Source: Verrucomicrobiota bacterium
GTDB taxonomy: Bacteria; Verrucomicrobiota; Verrucomicrobiia; Limisphaerales; JAHDYP01
Assembly: GCA_023383055.1 (NCBI GenBank)
Contig: JAHDYP010000003.1
Location: 43,255 to 107,254 of the forward strand
Direction of reading: 5' to 3'
Length of the DNA stretch: 64,000 nucleotides
Shown: positions 17,233-27,508 of the stretch, one piece after another
Layout: every line of letters starts with the position of its first letter
Numbering within the stretch: the first letter of the stretch is position 1
The notes under the pieces: model-generated
What the model was told of the DNA's origin: nothing
Database searches by the model: none
The model's input: only the letters and a program-made list of their open reading frames with translations
Translations under genes and position numbers: made by a program

Positions 17233-18636
17233 ATGTCACGCCTTTCAAGATATCTTGTATTGCTGATCGCCGCGAAGGCGATCCTGGGCCAGTTGGGCGC
17301 GTTCAGCCTGGTGGGACCCGAGGCGGCGTGGCAGACGCCGCGATTGGGCTATGCGCTCAACATGCCGTTTGCTGGTGGGCCGATGGACATCGGCGAGGAG
17401 TATCGTTTCAACGTACCCGTGGTTTACTACGGGTTCACGTCGGATTTCCTTAATTATTTCGGGCAGAAGGGGGTCGACGAGATCGATAAGGCGTTCAAAA
17501 TCCTCAACGAATTGCCCGCCGCGTCGAAGGTCAGTTTGGCGGATTTTCCGTTCGCTTCTCGAAGGATTAACCATCGGGCGGCGGCGTTGGGTTTGATCGA
17601 TCTGAAGTCCACTTCGTTGAGCATCGTGTTACATGAAATGGGCCTGGGTTCGCCCATCCGATTCGTTTACACCTTGCGAAGCCGGTGGATCGGTGCAGGG
17701 GGATCACCGACGAACTTTTACGTGATTCGGCGCAATTTCGATCCGGAGACATGGCGGGCAACGTCTTACATTAACGGTCAGCTTTGGACCTACCCGCTGG
17801 TTACGGATGTCAATGAGTCCGAATCGTTCGTTTTCACGGAGCCGGTGGACCCCCTGGCGTGTTGTGGTTTGTTGTATTCGCCGGTGGCGTCAATGGGCTC
17901 CGCGGTGTTCGTCTCCGGTTCATTTTGGACGGGGTTGACGCGCGACGACATCGGGGGGTTGCGGTACATTTACCGTAAGAACAACTACAATGTCGAAAAC
18001 CTCCCGACAAACACGATCACCGACGGTACGGGTGGAGGCGGGGGACCATGGGGTCCGCCGCCGGGTACCACCAACACGGTCACGAACGCTTTCGGTTCGA
18101 ACGTGGTGGTGAACATCGGCCTTCGCTCTGGCAGGGAGAAGATCAAGTTCACCAAGGTACAGAACGACTCGACCATGGGTTTTTTCGTCCCCTTCACCAA
18201 CAACTTCGCGGACACTTACTATACGAACGGGACTCCGTTCACGCAGTTTATCGACCGGGCGGTGACCATTCCGGACATTCTGTTCGATGTGGCCGATCTC
18301 CAGGGCGGCGATGCCACGGACACTTTCACCACCATTAGTTATGTGCAAGCGGCTTGGAGCAACAACGATGCGAACAACGGGATCGCGGGGCACCTCGGGC
18401 CCGGGGTGGTTGAACCGGGTTTGACCATCACATTTAACAGCATCGGGTCGATGTTCTGGAATGTGTATCCGAACTTCCTCAGCGAGTATAACCGGGCCGG
18501 CGAGATCGGCTGGTGGTGGGGATCTTTCGACGGCACGACGAACGATCCGGTGGTTTATCCGCTGGGAACCGAGGTGACCGAACTTGAGCGCAGGGTCTTG
18601 AAGGGAGAGACAGGCTCGCCATGGCGGGCGCCATGA
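17233..18636 (+). CDS. Exported protein of unknown function
   Basis: 467 aa with a signal peptide (MSRLSRYLVLLIAAKAILGQLGA). The mature part begins with segments such as GYALNMPFAGGPMDIGEEY and NVPVVYYGFTSDFLNYFG, reminiscent of matrixin-like exported proteins, but no HExxH zinc site is present (the nearest is LHEMG), so protease activity is not supported. A Gly/Pro-rich linker near residue 275 separates it from a beta-rich C-terminal half. I do not recognise the family. ATG 17233 lies 10 bases after the previous stop, implying co-transcription with the neighbouring secreted proteins. It lacks the YR C-terminal module found in those neighbours. Confidence 0.65.
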   Translation: MSRLSRYLVLLIAAKAILGQLGAFSLVGPEAAWQTPRLGYALNMPFAGGPMDIGEEYRFNVPVVYYGFTSDFLNYFGQKGVDEIDKAFKILNELPAASKVSLADFPFASRRINHRAAALGLIDLKSTSLSIVLHEMGLGSPIRFVYTLRSRWIGAGGSPTNFYVIRRNFDPETWRATSYINGQLWTYPLVTDVNESESFVFTEPVDPLACCGLLYSPVASMGSAVFVSGSFWTGLTRDDIGGLRYIYRKNNYNVENLPTNTITDGTGGGGGPWGPPPGTTNTVTNAFGSNVVVNIGLRSGREKIKFTKVQNDSTMGFFVPFTNNFADTYYTNGTPFTQFIDRAVTIPDILFDVADLQGGDATDTFTTISYVQAAWSNNDANNGIAGHLGPGVVEPGLTITFNSIGSMFWNVYPNFLSEYNRAGEIGWWWGSFDGTTNDPVVYPLGTEVTELERRVLKGETGSPWRAP

Positions 18637-18708
18637 GAGTGAGTGCCCGGTAGGAAGCTTATGGAATGCTCGGAGACATGTAATTTCACGCTGAGTTGCG
18701 TTGATCGT

Positions 18709-21522
18709 ATGAAAAAAGTTTTGTTCTTGGTAGGTTTGCTCGCAGGTGGCGTGGCCGGTCTTCGGTCTCAGCCCATTCCGCTCTACGAGAATTACGGGAA
18801 TGTCACCTTTTCCGACATCCCTCCCCAAATCGACGCACTGGCATTCGCCAACTACGGCACATTTAACATTTTTACGCCGATCGATCTCCCGTTCGATTTC
18901 CAGAACGTTCTCTATTTCACCAATCGTGGCACCATGGTGGGTAATTCGGGCTTTCAGTTCGACACCGCCTACTCGAAGGGCAACCGTAAGCCGGCTTTGA
19001 ATTTCGAGAATCAGCGGGGGGGGACTATCAGCGCGACGCCCTGGCTATCGGTGGATGCCGACCGCATTCTGAGCGAGGGATTGCTCAGTGCGAGCGCCAC
19101 GGGGTTGATTCGGTTGAAAGGAAAGAATGTGAACCTGAGCCGCAGCGGCGTTCAGATTCAGCCGGTCTCGGGCTTGGGTTTCAGTTTTGTCACGCTATCC
19201 AATTTCTTCCCCGACAACGGCATCTTCGATCTCTATTGGGGAGGGATAACCAACCAGGACATGGACGCGGCCGACCTGGTGCAGGTGATTCCGAATTTCG
19301 GGCCCATAGTCCAAACGCCGTTTCACGTCGTGACTAACTCGGACGGATCCATTTCCGGAACCTCGTTTGGATTGGCCAACCCGACCCTGGTGGCGGTCTA
19401 CACCAACGAGATCAGCTCCACCAACTGGCTGGTCCAGGCTGCCTTCGTGGACATCTCCGACACCAACTATTCGGCGCGGGTTAGGTTCGCGCCCAGCCAG
19501 ATCCCCACCAACGATTTCCAGACGATCGTGGTCGAACTCAGCATGACCGACACGAACATCGTGACCGGCAACGTATCGCCGCTGAACCTCTACTTCACCG
19601 ATCGCCTGGCTTCGGACACCAATTACGTCATGCTGACGAACCTGAACACCCAGACCACCTTCCGGCCGGCCGTCTACGAACTGTCCCGCTCGGCGCCGTC
19701 CGAGTTCTTCAATGGGCGTTCGGGGAACACTGAGCTGACGGAGGAACTTTTCTATAACGACACCTATGACAGCCAGTTCGTCACCAACACCTACGCCGCC
19801 TACGCCGCCGAGATCAGCGGCGGCACGGCCGCGGTCCTGCCCTTGCCGGGTGCCTCCATCACCAACGTGGCCGGGCGGGTCGAGATCGAGGCGGATGTGC
19901 TGGACCTGCGTCGAACGAGAATTCGGGGTAACGGGCTGATCTCGATCGAAACCGATCATCTGGTGGGCAGCGAAGGGGCGCTGGTGGATTCCGGCGATCT
20001 GAGGTTCAGGTTGGCTTCGACGAACGGGATTCTGCGGCTCAAGGATCTGTCCAAGGACTCCGTGGTGCGAATGAACGGCGCGTTGCGGGCCTGGAGCGGC
20101 GTCTGGAGCAATTCGTATCCGATCGTGGAGATGGTGGAAACCAATGAGGTGACCAATACGGTGATTGTGGGATTTCACGCGCTGGTGCTGGATGCGAACC
20201 CGCTGGTTTCGAGTCAGCAAGTGCAGGTGCATGACGTGGCGTTATCCAGCACGAATGTGTTCATCGATGACAACCTGTTCGTGACCGAGACCTTTGTGGT
20301 CAATGCCGAGTCGTTGACGATCGATTCGCAGCTCACCCTTTCCGGTGCGATTCGCGATTGGTCGGCCGCCACCGTGCCCGGCTTGCTCCACCTGACAAAT
20401 CTCGGCTCAATCTCGGTGCCGAATACCGCCGCTTTCGGCAACGACCGCGTGGCACCGTATCAGTCGATCGTGAACCGCGGTTCGATCTCCGCCTCAACGC
20501 ACTGGTACCGGAGCGAGTACTTCGAGAATGGCGGGGTTATCACGGCTCAAGGCCCGATCACTTTGCAGACGCGTTCCGGCAAGCTCGAAGGCGGACGCAG
20601 CAGTTCCGGTCGCGACGTCCGGTTTGGCGCCTTCGATCTTAAACTGCATCAGTATACCAACTCCTCCGGGGGACGCTTGGTGCTAAACGCGACGAATTCG
20701 TTGGCCGACACGGGTGGAGGGGCGGGCGTCCTGTTTAACTGCACGGACGGTTTTGAGCTGGCTCGCAAGCCGCTCCGCGGGGATTTGCTCGGAACGACCT
20801 TTCAAACCACCGCACCGCAGTTTGCCAGCGTGTCCCATGTGTGGTCGGCCGAGGATCGCGGCGCCGTGCCGGCGGGATTTCAGGACAATGCCGCCATCGG
20901 GCAGTTGACGATGAGCGCCGGCGCGTTTGCTGAATTGCGATTCCATGGGCTCACGCCGGGCATCGCCCACGGGTTCTATGTGGATGTGCTCACCCTGAAT
21001 GGTTCGCTGCTTGCCGCCTTCAACGAGAACGACCTCGGATCCGCCCTGACGATCGATCCCGGTCTGACGATCTATTTCGCTTATGCGAACGTGCCAGCCG
21101 AGGAATTGGACGGAATGCTCGGCGGCCGTCTGCGCTGGGTGCGGGACTTTGCTGGACCGGTTAGCGGTCGCGATCTCGCCCTGCCCTCCGGACGGGTTAT
21201 CCGGGTGAACCGAGCTTTGCTCGAGAGCCATACCATCGATTCTGACGGGGACGGTTTGGTCAACGCCATTGACCCTGTGCCGTTCGCGGAACCGGAGCTC
21301 ACGGTCGGGTTGCTCACGGTCGATCCGCAAGTTGCGCTGCTCAGTTGGGCCGCGGCGCCGCTGACCGCCTACGTTGTGGAATACAGTAACGATCCGATAA
21401 CGGGCGAGTGGCAGGTGCTTGGCACCGCGTCAAATCCGACCGATCGAGTCATGGTCTTGAGCGTAGAAGACCATGATGGTGGTGAAGCGAACCGTTATTA
21501 CCGTCTGCGCTATGAGCCGTAG
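18709..21522 (+). CDS. Large secreted beta-rich protein with Ca-binding segment and C-terminal YR module
   Basis: 937 aa from ATG 18709: a clear signal peptide (MKKVLFLVGLLAGGVAGLRSQ), then a long Asn/Thr/Ser-rich region with regular short strands suggesting a beta-helix or Ig-like adhesin fold (residues ~25-830), a Ca-binding-like motif DSDGDGLVNAIDPVPF near residue 855, and a C-terminal module ending ANRYYRLRYEP. No catalytic motif is visible; a surface or matrix protein is the likeliest role. An in-frame GTG at 18643 is less likely because it hides the signal peptide. Confidence 0.7.
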   Translation: MKKVLFLVGLLAGGVAGLRSQPIPLYENYGNVTFSDIPPQIDALAFANYGTFNIFTPIDLPFDFQNVLYFTNRGTMVGNSGFQFDTAYSKGNRKPALNFENQRGGTISATPWLSVDADRILSEGLLSASATGLIRLKGKNVNLSRSGVQIQPVSGLGFSFVTLSNFFPDNGIFDLYWGGITNQDMDAADLVQVIPNFGPIVQTPFHVVTNSDGSISGTSFGLANPTLVAVYTNEISSTNWLVQAAFVDISDTNYSARVRFAPSQIPTNDFQTIVVELSMTDTNIVTGNVSPLNLYFTDRLASDTNYVMLTNLNTQTTFRPAVYELSRSAPSEFFNGRSGNTELTEELFYNDTYDSQFVTNTYAAYAAEISGGTAAVLPLPGASITNVAGRVEIEADVLDLRRTRIRGNGLISIETDHLVGSEGALVDSGDLRFRLASTNGILRLKDLSKDSVVRMNGALRAWSGVWSNSYPIVEMVETNEVTNTVIVGFHALVLDANPLVSSQQVQVHDVALSSTNVFIDDNLFVTETFVVNAESLTIDSQLTLSGAIRDWSAATVPGLLHLTNLGSISVPNTAAFGNDRVAPYQSIVNRGSISASTHWYRSEYFENGGVITAQGPITLQTRSGKLEGGRSSSGRDVRFGAFDLKLHQYTNSSGGRLVLNATNSLADTGGGAGVLFNCTDGFELARKPLRGDLLGTTFQTTAPQFASVSHVWSAEDRGAVPAGFQDNAAIGQLTMSAGAFAELRFHGLTPGIAHGFYVDVLTLNGSLLAAFNENDLGSALTIDPGLTIYFAYANVPAEELDGMLGGRLRWVRDFAGPVSGRDLALPSGRVIRVNRALLESHTIDSDGDGLVNAIDPVPFAEPELTVGLLTVDPQVALLSWAAAPLTAYVVEYSNDPITGEWQVLGTASNPTDRVMVLSVEDHDGGEANRYYRLRYEP

Positions 21523-21592
21523 GTTTTGGATCGGAACCGGCATGGCGACTACGTTTTCAAGCGAAGTGAACACTTCACAACCGAGTAATTTT

Positions 21593-24500
21593 ATGGCATC
21601 AGCGCGAGCAGTTTGGGTGGCAATTTGTTTGGGTGGCGCCGCACTCCAGGCGGCCGATAATTCACCCTGGCTCCAAATCGGCAAAGCCGAGGTTCATCCC
21701 ACTCGGATTCTGGCCAGGTTCGAGCCAAGCCGCTCCCTGGGCGACGCGGAAGTGGCTCCGTTGCTGGCGGAATTGGGTTTGAGCGTTCGGCGCGAGTACA
21801 AGTTGGTGCCCGGCCTGGTGGTTTTCGACGAGGCATCGAGCGCTTTACGGCCGCAGGCCGTCGTGGTGCCCGTGGATCCCGCCCGACGTTTGCGGGAGCG
21901 CATCGCACGCTTGCGCGATTCCGGATTGTTCCTTTATGTGGAACCGAGTCCCGTGCTCCGTCCGACTCGGGATCCCAACGATGCCCGGTATCTTGATGGC
22001 ACGCTTTGGGGGCTCAGGAACATCGGGGTGCTGGGCGGGATCGTGGGAGCGGACATTAACGCCCGGCAAGCCTGGGATATCACCACCGGCTCAACCAACG
22101 TGATCGTGGCCGTCAACGATACTGGCATACGCTATACCCATCAGGACCTGGCGGCCCAAATGTGGCGGAATTCGGGCGAAATCGCCGGGGATGGTGAGGA
22201 TAACGATGGCAACGGGTACGTCGACGACGTCTTTGGCGCGAACATCCTGGACGATACCGGTGATCCGATGGATTTCGACGATCACGGCACCCACGTGGCC
22301 GGGACGATCGGCGCCGCGGCGAACAACGGTCATCCGCATGTCGGGGTGGCGTGGCAGGTTCAGTTGATGGGGGTGAGGTGGCTCAGTTCGTTGGGCGGTT
22401 CCACCGACGATAGCATTGCGGCGTTGGAATATGCGGCGGCCAACGGGGCACGGATTGTCAATGGTAGCTACGGCGGTTACCTCTTCTCCCAAGCCAAGTA
22501 TGATTCTATCCTTGCCGCGATGGGTCGCGGAGTTCTCTTTGTTGCAGCGGCGGCGAACGACGGAATCGACAACGACGGCGATTTCAGTGCCTACCCCGCG
22601 AGCTATAATCTCGAGAACATCATCGCGGTTGCCGCCCTGGATCGGGCGGATAATCTGGCAAGTTTCTCGAATTACGGCCTGGGCTCGGTTGATCTGGGGG
22701 CGCCGGGTGTGGAGATCTTCTCATCGGTCAGTACGGCCAATAATGCCTTCAGCGTCTTTCAGGGCACCAGTATGGCGGCTCCGCACGTGGCGGGCGTGGC
22801 GGCGCTGATCCTGGCGCAATATCCCGACGCCACCATCACGGAGATGCGCGAACGGTTGCTTCGCACCGTGGTGCCGGTGAATAGTCTCGCCGGCTTGACC
22901 GTCACGGGCGGGCGCGTGGACGCCTATAAGGCGCTTTCGGCAACGCCGGATGGCGAAATGGAAATCGTGGTGACCCCCCGCAGCGGATCGACCTTGCTGG
23001 CCGGTCAACAACAGCAGATTGACGTTGAGGTTACGGACCTATTTAGCGTTACGGACGCGACCGTAACGGGTCTCATTGACGCGTTGGGGATTAACCTGAC
23101 GTTCAGCGCCGGTGCGGGGATATACGTCGCCACCTTGGACGTGCCGACCGACGTTTCGTCGATTTCTCTCGAGATCACCGTGCAGGCTCCTGGAAAAACC
23201 ACCCAAATCGTCACCGTGGTTTATGCCGTTCAACCTCCTCCGCCGAACGACGATTTCGTCAACGCGATCAAGATTCCCGCGGCCGGAGGTCGGCCCACTT
23301 CGAACAACCAGTTGGCGACGATCGAAACCGGGGAGCCGATGCACGCGGATGTCATTACCGTGGCGGGCACGCTCTGGTGGACGTGGTCGCCGAGCGTGGC
23401 CAACCGTGCGTTGGTCGATACGTCGGGCAGCGATTTCGACACCGTGGTTGCGGTTTACACGGGAAGTCGCATCGATGAGTTGGTGGAAATCGCGGCGGCG
23501 GACGATATCGACGCCCATCGACAGGCTTATGTCACCTTCGATGCCGTGGCCGGGGAAACTTATCGGATTGTGGTCGGAGGAGCGGACGACGCCCAGCGCG
23601 GGTCCCTGCGTTTGCGGGTGCAACCTAACGGTCTGCCGGACGTCACGGCCCCATTGGTGGTGTTCACGACGCCGAGCGGTTTGATCACAACTGAACCCAG
23701 TTTGATTGTCAAAGGAGCCGCTTCCGATCCGGAACCGGATTCTTCGGGGATTCGGCAGGTAAGCATTCGGGTGAACAACGAGCTGACCGGCCGAACGGCG
23801 CAGGGAACGACCGAGTGGATGGCCCCGGTTCAACTCAATGTGGGAGATAATGTGATTCGAGCTGTGGCGCTGGACGGGGCTGGCAACCAGGGAGCGACCC
23901 GCCAGATCACCGTCACCTACATGCCCCAGGATCCAGCGAACGATCATTTTGCCAACGCTCAACTATTGACCGGCACCGCCGGTACGGCTCTGTGGTCGAG
24001 CTTGCGTGCCACGAAGGAGTTCGGCGAACCGCTGCACGCTGGCAACGCGGGCGGCAGCTCCGTCTGGGGGCGCTGGACCGCGCCGGAGGACGGAGTGCTC
24101 ATGCTGAACACGGCCGGTTCCGCGTTCGACACCTTGCTTGGGGTCTACACGGGTGAGCGGGTCAACGAATTGACGACGGTTGCCAGCAATGACGACAACG
24201 CGTCCACGGGGGCCACGAGCAGCCAGGTGACGTTTGGCGTTCGTTCGAATGTCACTTATCACATCGCAGTGGATGGTTACGCCGGCGTCCAAGGCCAGGT
24301 GACGTTGCAGTACGATTTCACCTCCGGGCCGTTCTATCGGATTACGCTCGAGGCTGGGGATGGTGGAACCGTCTCTCCCGGGACCGGCGATTACCCCGGC
24401 GGGGTGCCGCTGGTGCTCACGGCGACCGCGGATCCGGGGTTCTTGTTCGAGGCGTGGACCGGCGATATCGAGACCGCTTCGAATCCGCTCTCGGTTGTTC

Positions 24501-25186
24501 CAAGTCAAGATCTCACCCTGAAGGCAACCTTTGCGCGCCGGCCGTTCACGGACGATTTCGAGACCGGCGGTTTCAAGCCGTCTTTGAACTACAACTTCAA
24601 TCCCATGGGGAGTGTCGCGGCTTGGCAGGTGCAGGCCGAACTTGCCGCCTTGGGCAAGTATGCGGCGCGCGCCGGTGCGACCGGGCACGGGCAGCAGAGC
24701 GGATTGCAGTTGACCGAAGTGCTCGACGCGGGCATCGGTTCGTTCTCCTTGAAGGTGAGTTCAGAGGCGAGTTGGGACGGGTTGGAGTTCTACCTCAACG
24801 GGCTCCGCCTGCAGCGGTGGTCCGGTCAGGTCGACTGGCTGACTTTCGAGTTCAGTGTTCCGGCCGGAACGAACACGTTGGAATGGCGTTACGTGAAGGA
24901 TTTCACCTTGAACGCCGGCATGGATACCGCGCTGATCGACAACCTGTTGCTGCCCCTGGCCACAGCCGAGGCGGGCGCGCCCGAGCTTAAGCTCAGTTAC
25001 TTCTCGCAGTCGGCTCAACTCGAACTGCGCGGGTTGCCTGACCGGGCATATTACCTTCAGGCATCACCGAACCTCAGGGATTGGCAGACCATCTCGACCA
25101 ATGTCGCCGTGGGTGGCGTGGTTCGGATCACCGACCCGACGATCGGCCAGGGCCCAGCCCGATATTATCGAGCCATCAAACCCTAG
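21593..25186 (+). CDS. Subtilisin-like (S8) secreted protease with accessory repeats
   Basis: 1197 aa. After a signal peptide (ASARAVWVAICLGGAALQA) and a propeptide-like region (~25-130) comes an S8 catalytic domain with the triad Asp176 (VAVNDTGIRYTH), His231 (DDHGTHVAGT) and Ser393 (FQGTSMAAPHVAG). Downstream are an Ig-like stretch, two copies of a ~120-residue domain (NDDFVNAIKI ... FDTVVAVYTG at about 550-670 and NDHFANAQLL ... FDTLLGVYTG at about 780-910) flanking an Ig-like domain, an InlB-B-type repeat (LEAGDGGTVSPGTGDYPGG), a lectin-like beta domain, and the C-terminal module ending ARYYRAIKP. ATG 21593 is chosen among four in-frame starts since it directly precedes the signal. It is the last of four exported proteins in tandem. 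Confidence 0.88.
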   Translation: MASARAVWVAICLGGAALQAADNSPWLQIGKAEVHPTRILARFEPSRSLGDAEVAPLLAELGLSVRREYKLVPGLVVFDEASSALRPQAVVVPVDPARRLRERIARLRDSGLFLYVEPSPVLRPTRDPNDARYLDGTLWGLRNIGVLGGIVGADINARQAWDITTGSTNVIVAVNDTGIRYTHQDLAAQMWRNSGEIAGDGEDNDGNGYVDDVFGANILDDTGDPMDFDDHGTHVAGTIGAAANNGHPHVGVAWQVQLMGVRWLSSLGGSTDDSIAALEYAAANGARIVNGSYGGYLFSQAKYDSILAAMGRGVLFVAAAANDGIDNDGDFSAYPASYNLENIIAVAALDRADNLASFSNYGLGSVDLGAPGVEIFSSVSTANNAFSVFQGTSMAAPHVAGVAALILAQYPDATITEMRERLLRTVVPVNSLAGLTVTGGRVDAYKALSATPDGEMEIVVTPRSGSTLLAGQQQQIDVEVTDLFSVTDATVTGLIDALGINLTFSAGAGIYVATLDVPTDVSSISLEITVQAPGKTTQIVTVVYAVQPPPPNDDFVNAIKIPAAGGRPTSNNQLATIETGEPMHADVITVAGTLWWTWSPSVANRALVDTSGSDFDTVVAVYTGSRIDELVEIAAADDIDAHRQAYVTFDAVAGETYRIVVGGADDAQRGSLRLRVQPNGLPDVTAPLVVFTTPSGLITTEPSLIVKGAASDPEPDSSGIRQVSIRVNNELTGRTAQGTTEWMAPVQLNVGDNVIRAVALDGAGNQGATRQITVTYMPQDPANDHFANAQLLTGTAGTALWSSLRATKEFGEPLHAGNAGGSSVWGRWTAPEDGVLMLNTAGSAFDTLLGVYTGERVNELTTVASNDDNASTGATSSQVTFGVRSNVTYHIAVDGYAGVQGQVTLQYDFTSGPFYRITLEAGDGGTVSPGTGDYPGGVPLVLTATADPGFLFEAWTGDIETASNPLSVVPSQDLTLKATFARRPFTDDFETGGFKPSLNYNFNPMGSVAAWQVQAELAALGKYAARAGATGHGQQSGLQLTEVLDAGIGSFSLKVSSEASWDGLEFYLNGLRLQRWSGQVDWLTFEFSVPAGTNTLEWRYVKDFTLNAGMDTALIDNLLLPLATAEAGAPELKLSYFSQSAQLELRGLPDRAYYLQASPNLRDWQTISTNVAVGGVVRITDPTIGQGPARYYRAIKP

Positions 25187-25257
25187 CCGACAGCGGGTTG
25201 ACAGGTCGGCCCTCAGAGCGTCCGGATAAGATGCGCCTGGTCGGGATCGGTTTCTCC

Positions 25258-25845
25258 ATGCGGACATTCGGATTAACTGGCGGCATTGGCATGGGGAAAT
25301 CCACCGCGGGTGAGCTGCTTCGGCGGCTGGGCTGCGGGGTCATCGATACTGACACGATTGCCCGCGAATTGACCGAGCCGGGACAACCTGCTCTCGACGA
25401 GATCCGGGGCATCTTCGGCGCCGGTTGTTTCGATCAGGAGGGCCGGTTGCTCAGAAATGTGCTGGCCGAACAGGTGTTTGGCAGCAAACCCGCCCGTCGG
25501 CAGCTTGAGGCGGTGCTGCATCCGCGTATCCGGGAGGTATGGCGGGCTCAACTCCCCCGGTGGCAGTCGGAGGGATACTCTCTTGTCGTGGTCATCATTC
25601 CGTTGTTGTTCGAAACGAAGGCCGAGCAGGATTTGGAGCGGACGATTTGTGTGGCATGTTCCGAGTCGATTCAACAACATCGCCTCCAGCAGCGGGGATG
25701 GACGACCCGCGAAGCCGCGCGGCGAGTCGAAGCGCAGCTGCCGATCCGCAAGAAGATGGAACTGGCCAATTACGTGGCGTGGAATGACGCGGGTCTGGAG
25801 GTGCTCGAGGCCCAGTTGAGGCGGATTATCGGCGGGCAAAGTTGA
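25258..25845 (+). CDS. coaE: Dephospho-CoA kinase
   Basis: 195-aa cytoplasmic kinase for the last step of coenzyme A synthesis (ATP + dephospho-CoA to CoA). The P-loop is GLTGGIGMGKST at the very N-terminus, followed by DTDTIARELTEPGQPAL (substrate region), HPRIREVW and VVIIPLLFETKAE, all family signatures. Length is normal for CoaE. Two ATGs are possible: 25258 (MRTFGLTGG, chosen) or 25231, which adds nine residues. It precedes the ClpX-like gene by 31 bases on the same strand. Confidence 0.92.
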   Translation: MRTFGLTGGIGMGKSTAGELLRRLGCGVIDTDTIARELTEPGQPALDEIRGIFGAGCFDQEGRLLRNVLAEQVFGSKPARRQLEAVLHPRIREVWRAQLPRWQSEGYSLVVVIIPLLFETKAEQDLERTICVACSESIQQHRLQQRGWTTREAARRVEAQLPIRKKMELANYVAWNDAGLEVLEAQLRRIIGGQS

Positions 25846-25876
25846 CTGCTTCAAGGTCGAAAAAGATCGAACACTT

Positions 25877-27457
25877 ATGGCATCCAGTCCGGAACGATGC
25901 GGTCCAACCTCTCCCGAGGAATTGCAGCGGCAATTGCAGGAGCTCATGCGCCAACATATACCGGGCCATCGCCCGGGTTTTGCCGCCGCGGAGCCCGCGG
26001 GCGGTCAGCCGGACGAATCCAGCGAAGCGCGGAAACGGGCGCTCTCTTTCGATCACAAGCCGCGGGACGTCAAGGCTTATCTTGACCGGTTCGTCATTCA
26101 GCAGGTTGAGGCGAAAAAGGTGCTCAGCGTGGCGCTGTGCGATCATTACCACCACGTCCGGTTGGCGGCCGAAGGAAAGGAACAGCCGAATTACACCAAG
26201 CAGAATATCATTTTGCTGGGGCCAACCGGGGTGGGCAAAACGTATCTCATTCGCAGCATCGCCGATCTGATCGGTGTGCCGTTCGTCAAGGCCGATGCCA
26301 CCAAGTTCTCGGAAACGGGTTATGTGGGCGGCGACGTGGAAGACCTGGTTCGGGACCTGATTCGACGCGCCGACGGAGAGGTCGAGCGCGCCCAGTATGG
26401 CATTATCTATATCGACGAAATCGATAAAATCGCGGCCTCAAACCAGAACGCCGGACGTGATGTCAGCGGGCGCGGCGTGCAGACGAACCTGCTGAAATTG
26501 ATGGAAGAGACCGAGGTCTCGGTTCGTGCCCCCCATGACCTGGCCGGTCAGATCCAGGCCATGATGGAAATGACGCAGGGACGCGGTCGCAAGCAGCCTC
26601 CCACGATCAATACGAAGCATATCCTGTTCGTTGTCAGTGGCGCGTTCGATGGTCTCGAGAAGATTGTGCGCAAACGTCTGCGGGAGTCGACGATCGGGTT
26701 TGCGGCGGCCGCCCAGGCGCCGGCGGACGAATCGCGGGCCCTGGATCTGGCTCAAACCCGGGATTTCATCGATTTCGGGTTCGAACCTGAGTTCATCGGC
26801 CGCCTGCCGATCCGGGTGGTCTGCCAGCCCCTGGAGGTCGATGATTTGTTCCAAATCCTCAAAAGCTCCGAGGGCAGCATCATCCGTCAATACGAGCAGT
26901 CCTTCGGCGCCTACGGGATCGAAGTGCTGTTCCATGACGACGGACTGCGGCGCATTGCGGAACGGGCGTCGGAGGAGAAGACGGGAGCGCGCGGGCTGAT
27001 GACGGTCTGTGAGCGCGCGTTTCGCGATTTGAAATTCGAACTCCCATCCACCCAGGTGAAGCGCTTTGTGGTGGACGCGCAGTTGGTCAACCAGCCCTCG
27101 GAGCGATTGCAGGAGTTGCTGGCGGAGCAACGCAAGGAGGAGCAGGTCATGCTCACCCAGGTGGTGCATGAGTTTGGGCGCCGTTTCGAGGAATCCCACG
27201 GGTTAAAGCTGGTTTTTGAAGCGGCCGCGGCCGACCGATTGGTGGCGCTTGCCCTGGAGCAAGGTCAGACCGTGCGGGATCTTTGCGCCGAACGGTTCAA
27301 GGACTTTCAGTTCGGTTTGAAATTGATCGCCCAGAACACCGGCCAGCGTGAGTTTGTCATCGATCCCGAAGTGGTTGAGGCGCCGGACAAGTTCTTGAGC
27401 GCGTGGGTGGTGGCCAGTTACCGGAGCGAACGCAACGAACCGCCCTCCCCGGACTGA
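25877..27457 (+). CDS. ClpX-like AAA+ ATPase without the zinc-binding domain
   Basis: 526 aa. The AAA+ core has Walker A LLGPTGVGKTYL, the ClpX-type ETGYVGGDVEDLVRDL loop, Walker B GIIYIDEIDKIA and the sensor/arginine region EFIGRLPIRVV, plus the C-terminal small domain (EKTGARGLMTVCERA). Ordinary ClpX is about 420 aa and starts with a four-cysteine zinc domain; here the N-terminal ~50 residues hold a single Cys and a Gln/Leu helix, and the C-terminus continues about 120 residues beyond the usual end. It may be a specialised unfoldase, not the housekeeping ClpX. An IGF-type ClpP-docking loop is not obvious, though TIGFAAA near residue 272 could be a relic. Confidence 0.85.
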   Translation: MASSPERCGPTSPEELQRQLQELMRQHIPGHRPGFAAAEPAGGQPDESSEARKRALSFDHKPRDVKAYLDRFVIQQVEAKKVLSVALCDHYHHVRLAAEGKEQPNYTKQNIILLGPTGVGKTYLIRSIADLIGVPFVKADATKFSETGYVGGDVEDLVRDLIRRADGEVERAQYGIIYIDEIDKIAASNQNAGRDVSGRGVQTNLLKLMEETEVSVRAPHDLAGQIQAMMEMTQGRGRKQPPTINTKHILFVVSGAFDGLEKIVRKRLRESTIGFAAAAQAPADESRALDLAQTRDFIDFGFEPEFIGRLPIRVVCQPLEVDDLFQILKSSEGSIIRQYEQSFGAYGIEVLFHDDGLRRIAERASEEKTGARGLMTVCERAFRDLKFELPSTQVKRFVVDAQLVNQPSERLQELLAEQRKEEQVMLTQVVHEFGRRFEESHGLKLVFEAAAADRLVALALEQGQTVRDLCAERFKDFQFGLKLIAQNTGQREFVIDPEVVEAPDKFLSAWVVASYRSERNEPPSPD

Positions 27458-27508
27458 CCGCGTAAGCTTGAATCAGGTGCGAGCCGCAACCATTTAACTT
27501 ATCTCCAA

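Noticed and set aside
17233..18636. Zinc metalloprotease (matrixin-like) function
   Set aside because: No HExxH motif; the nearest candidate LHEMG lacks the second His.
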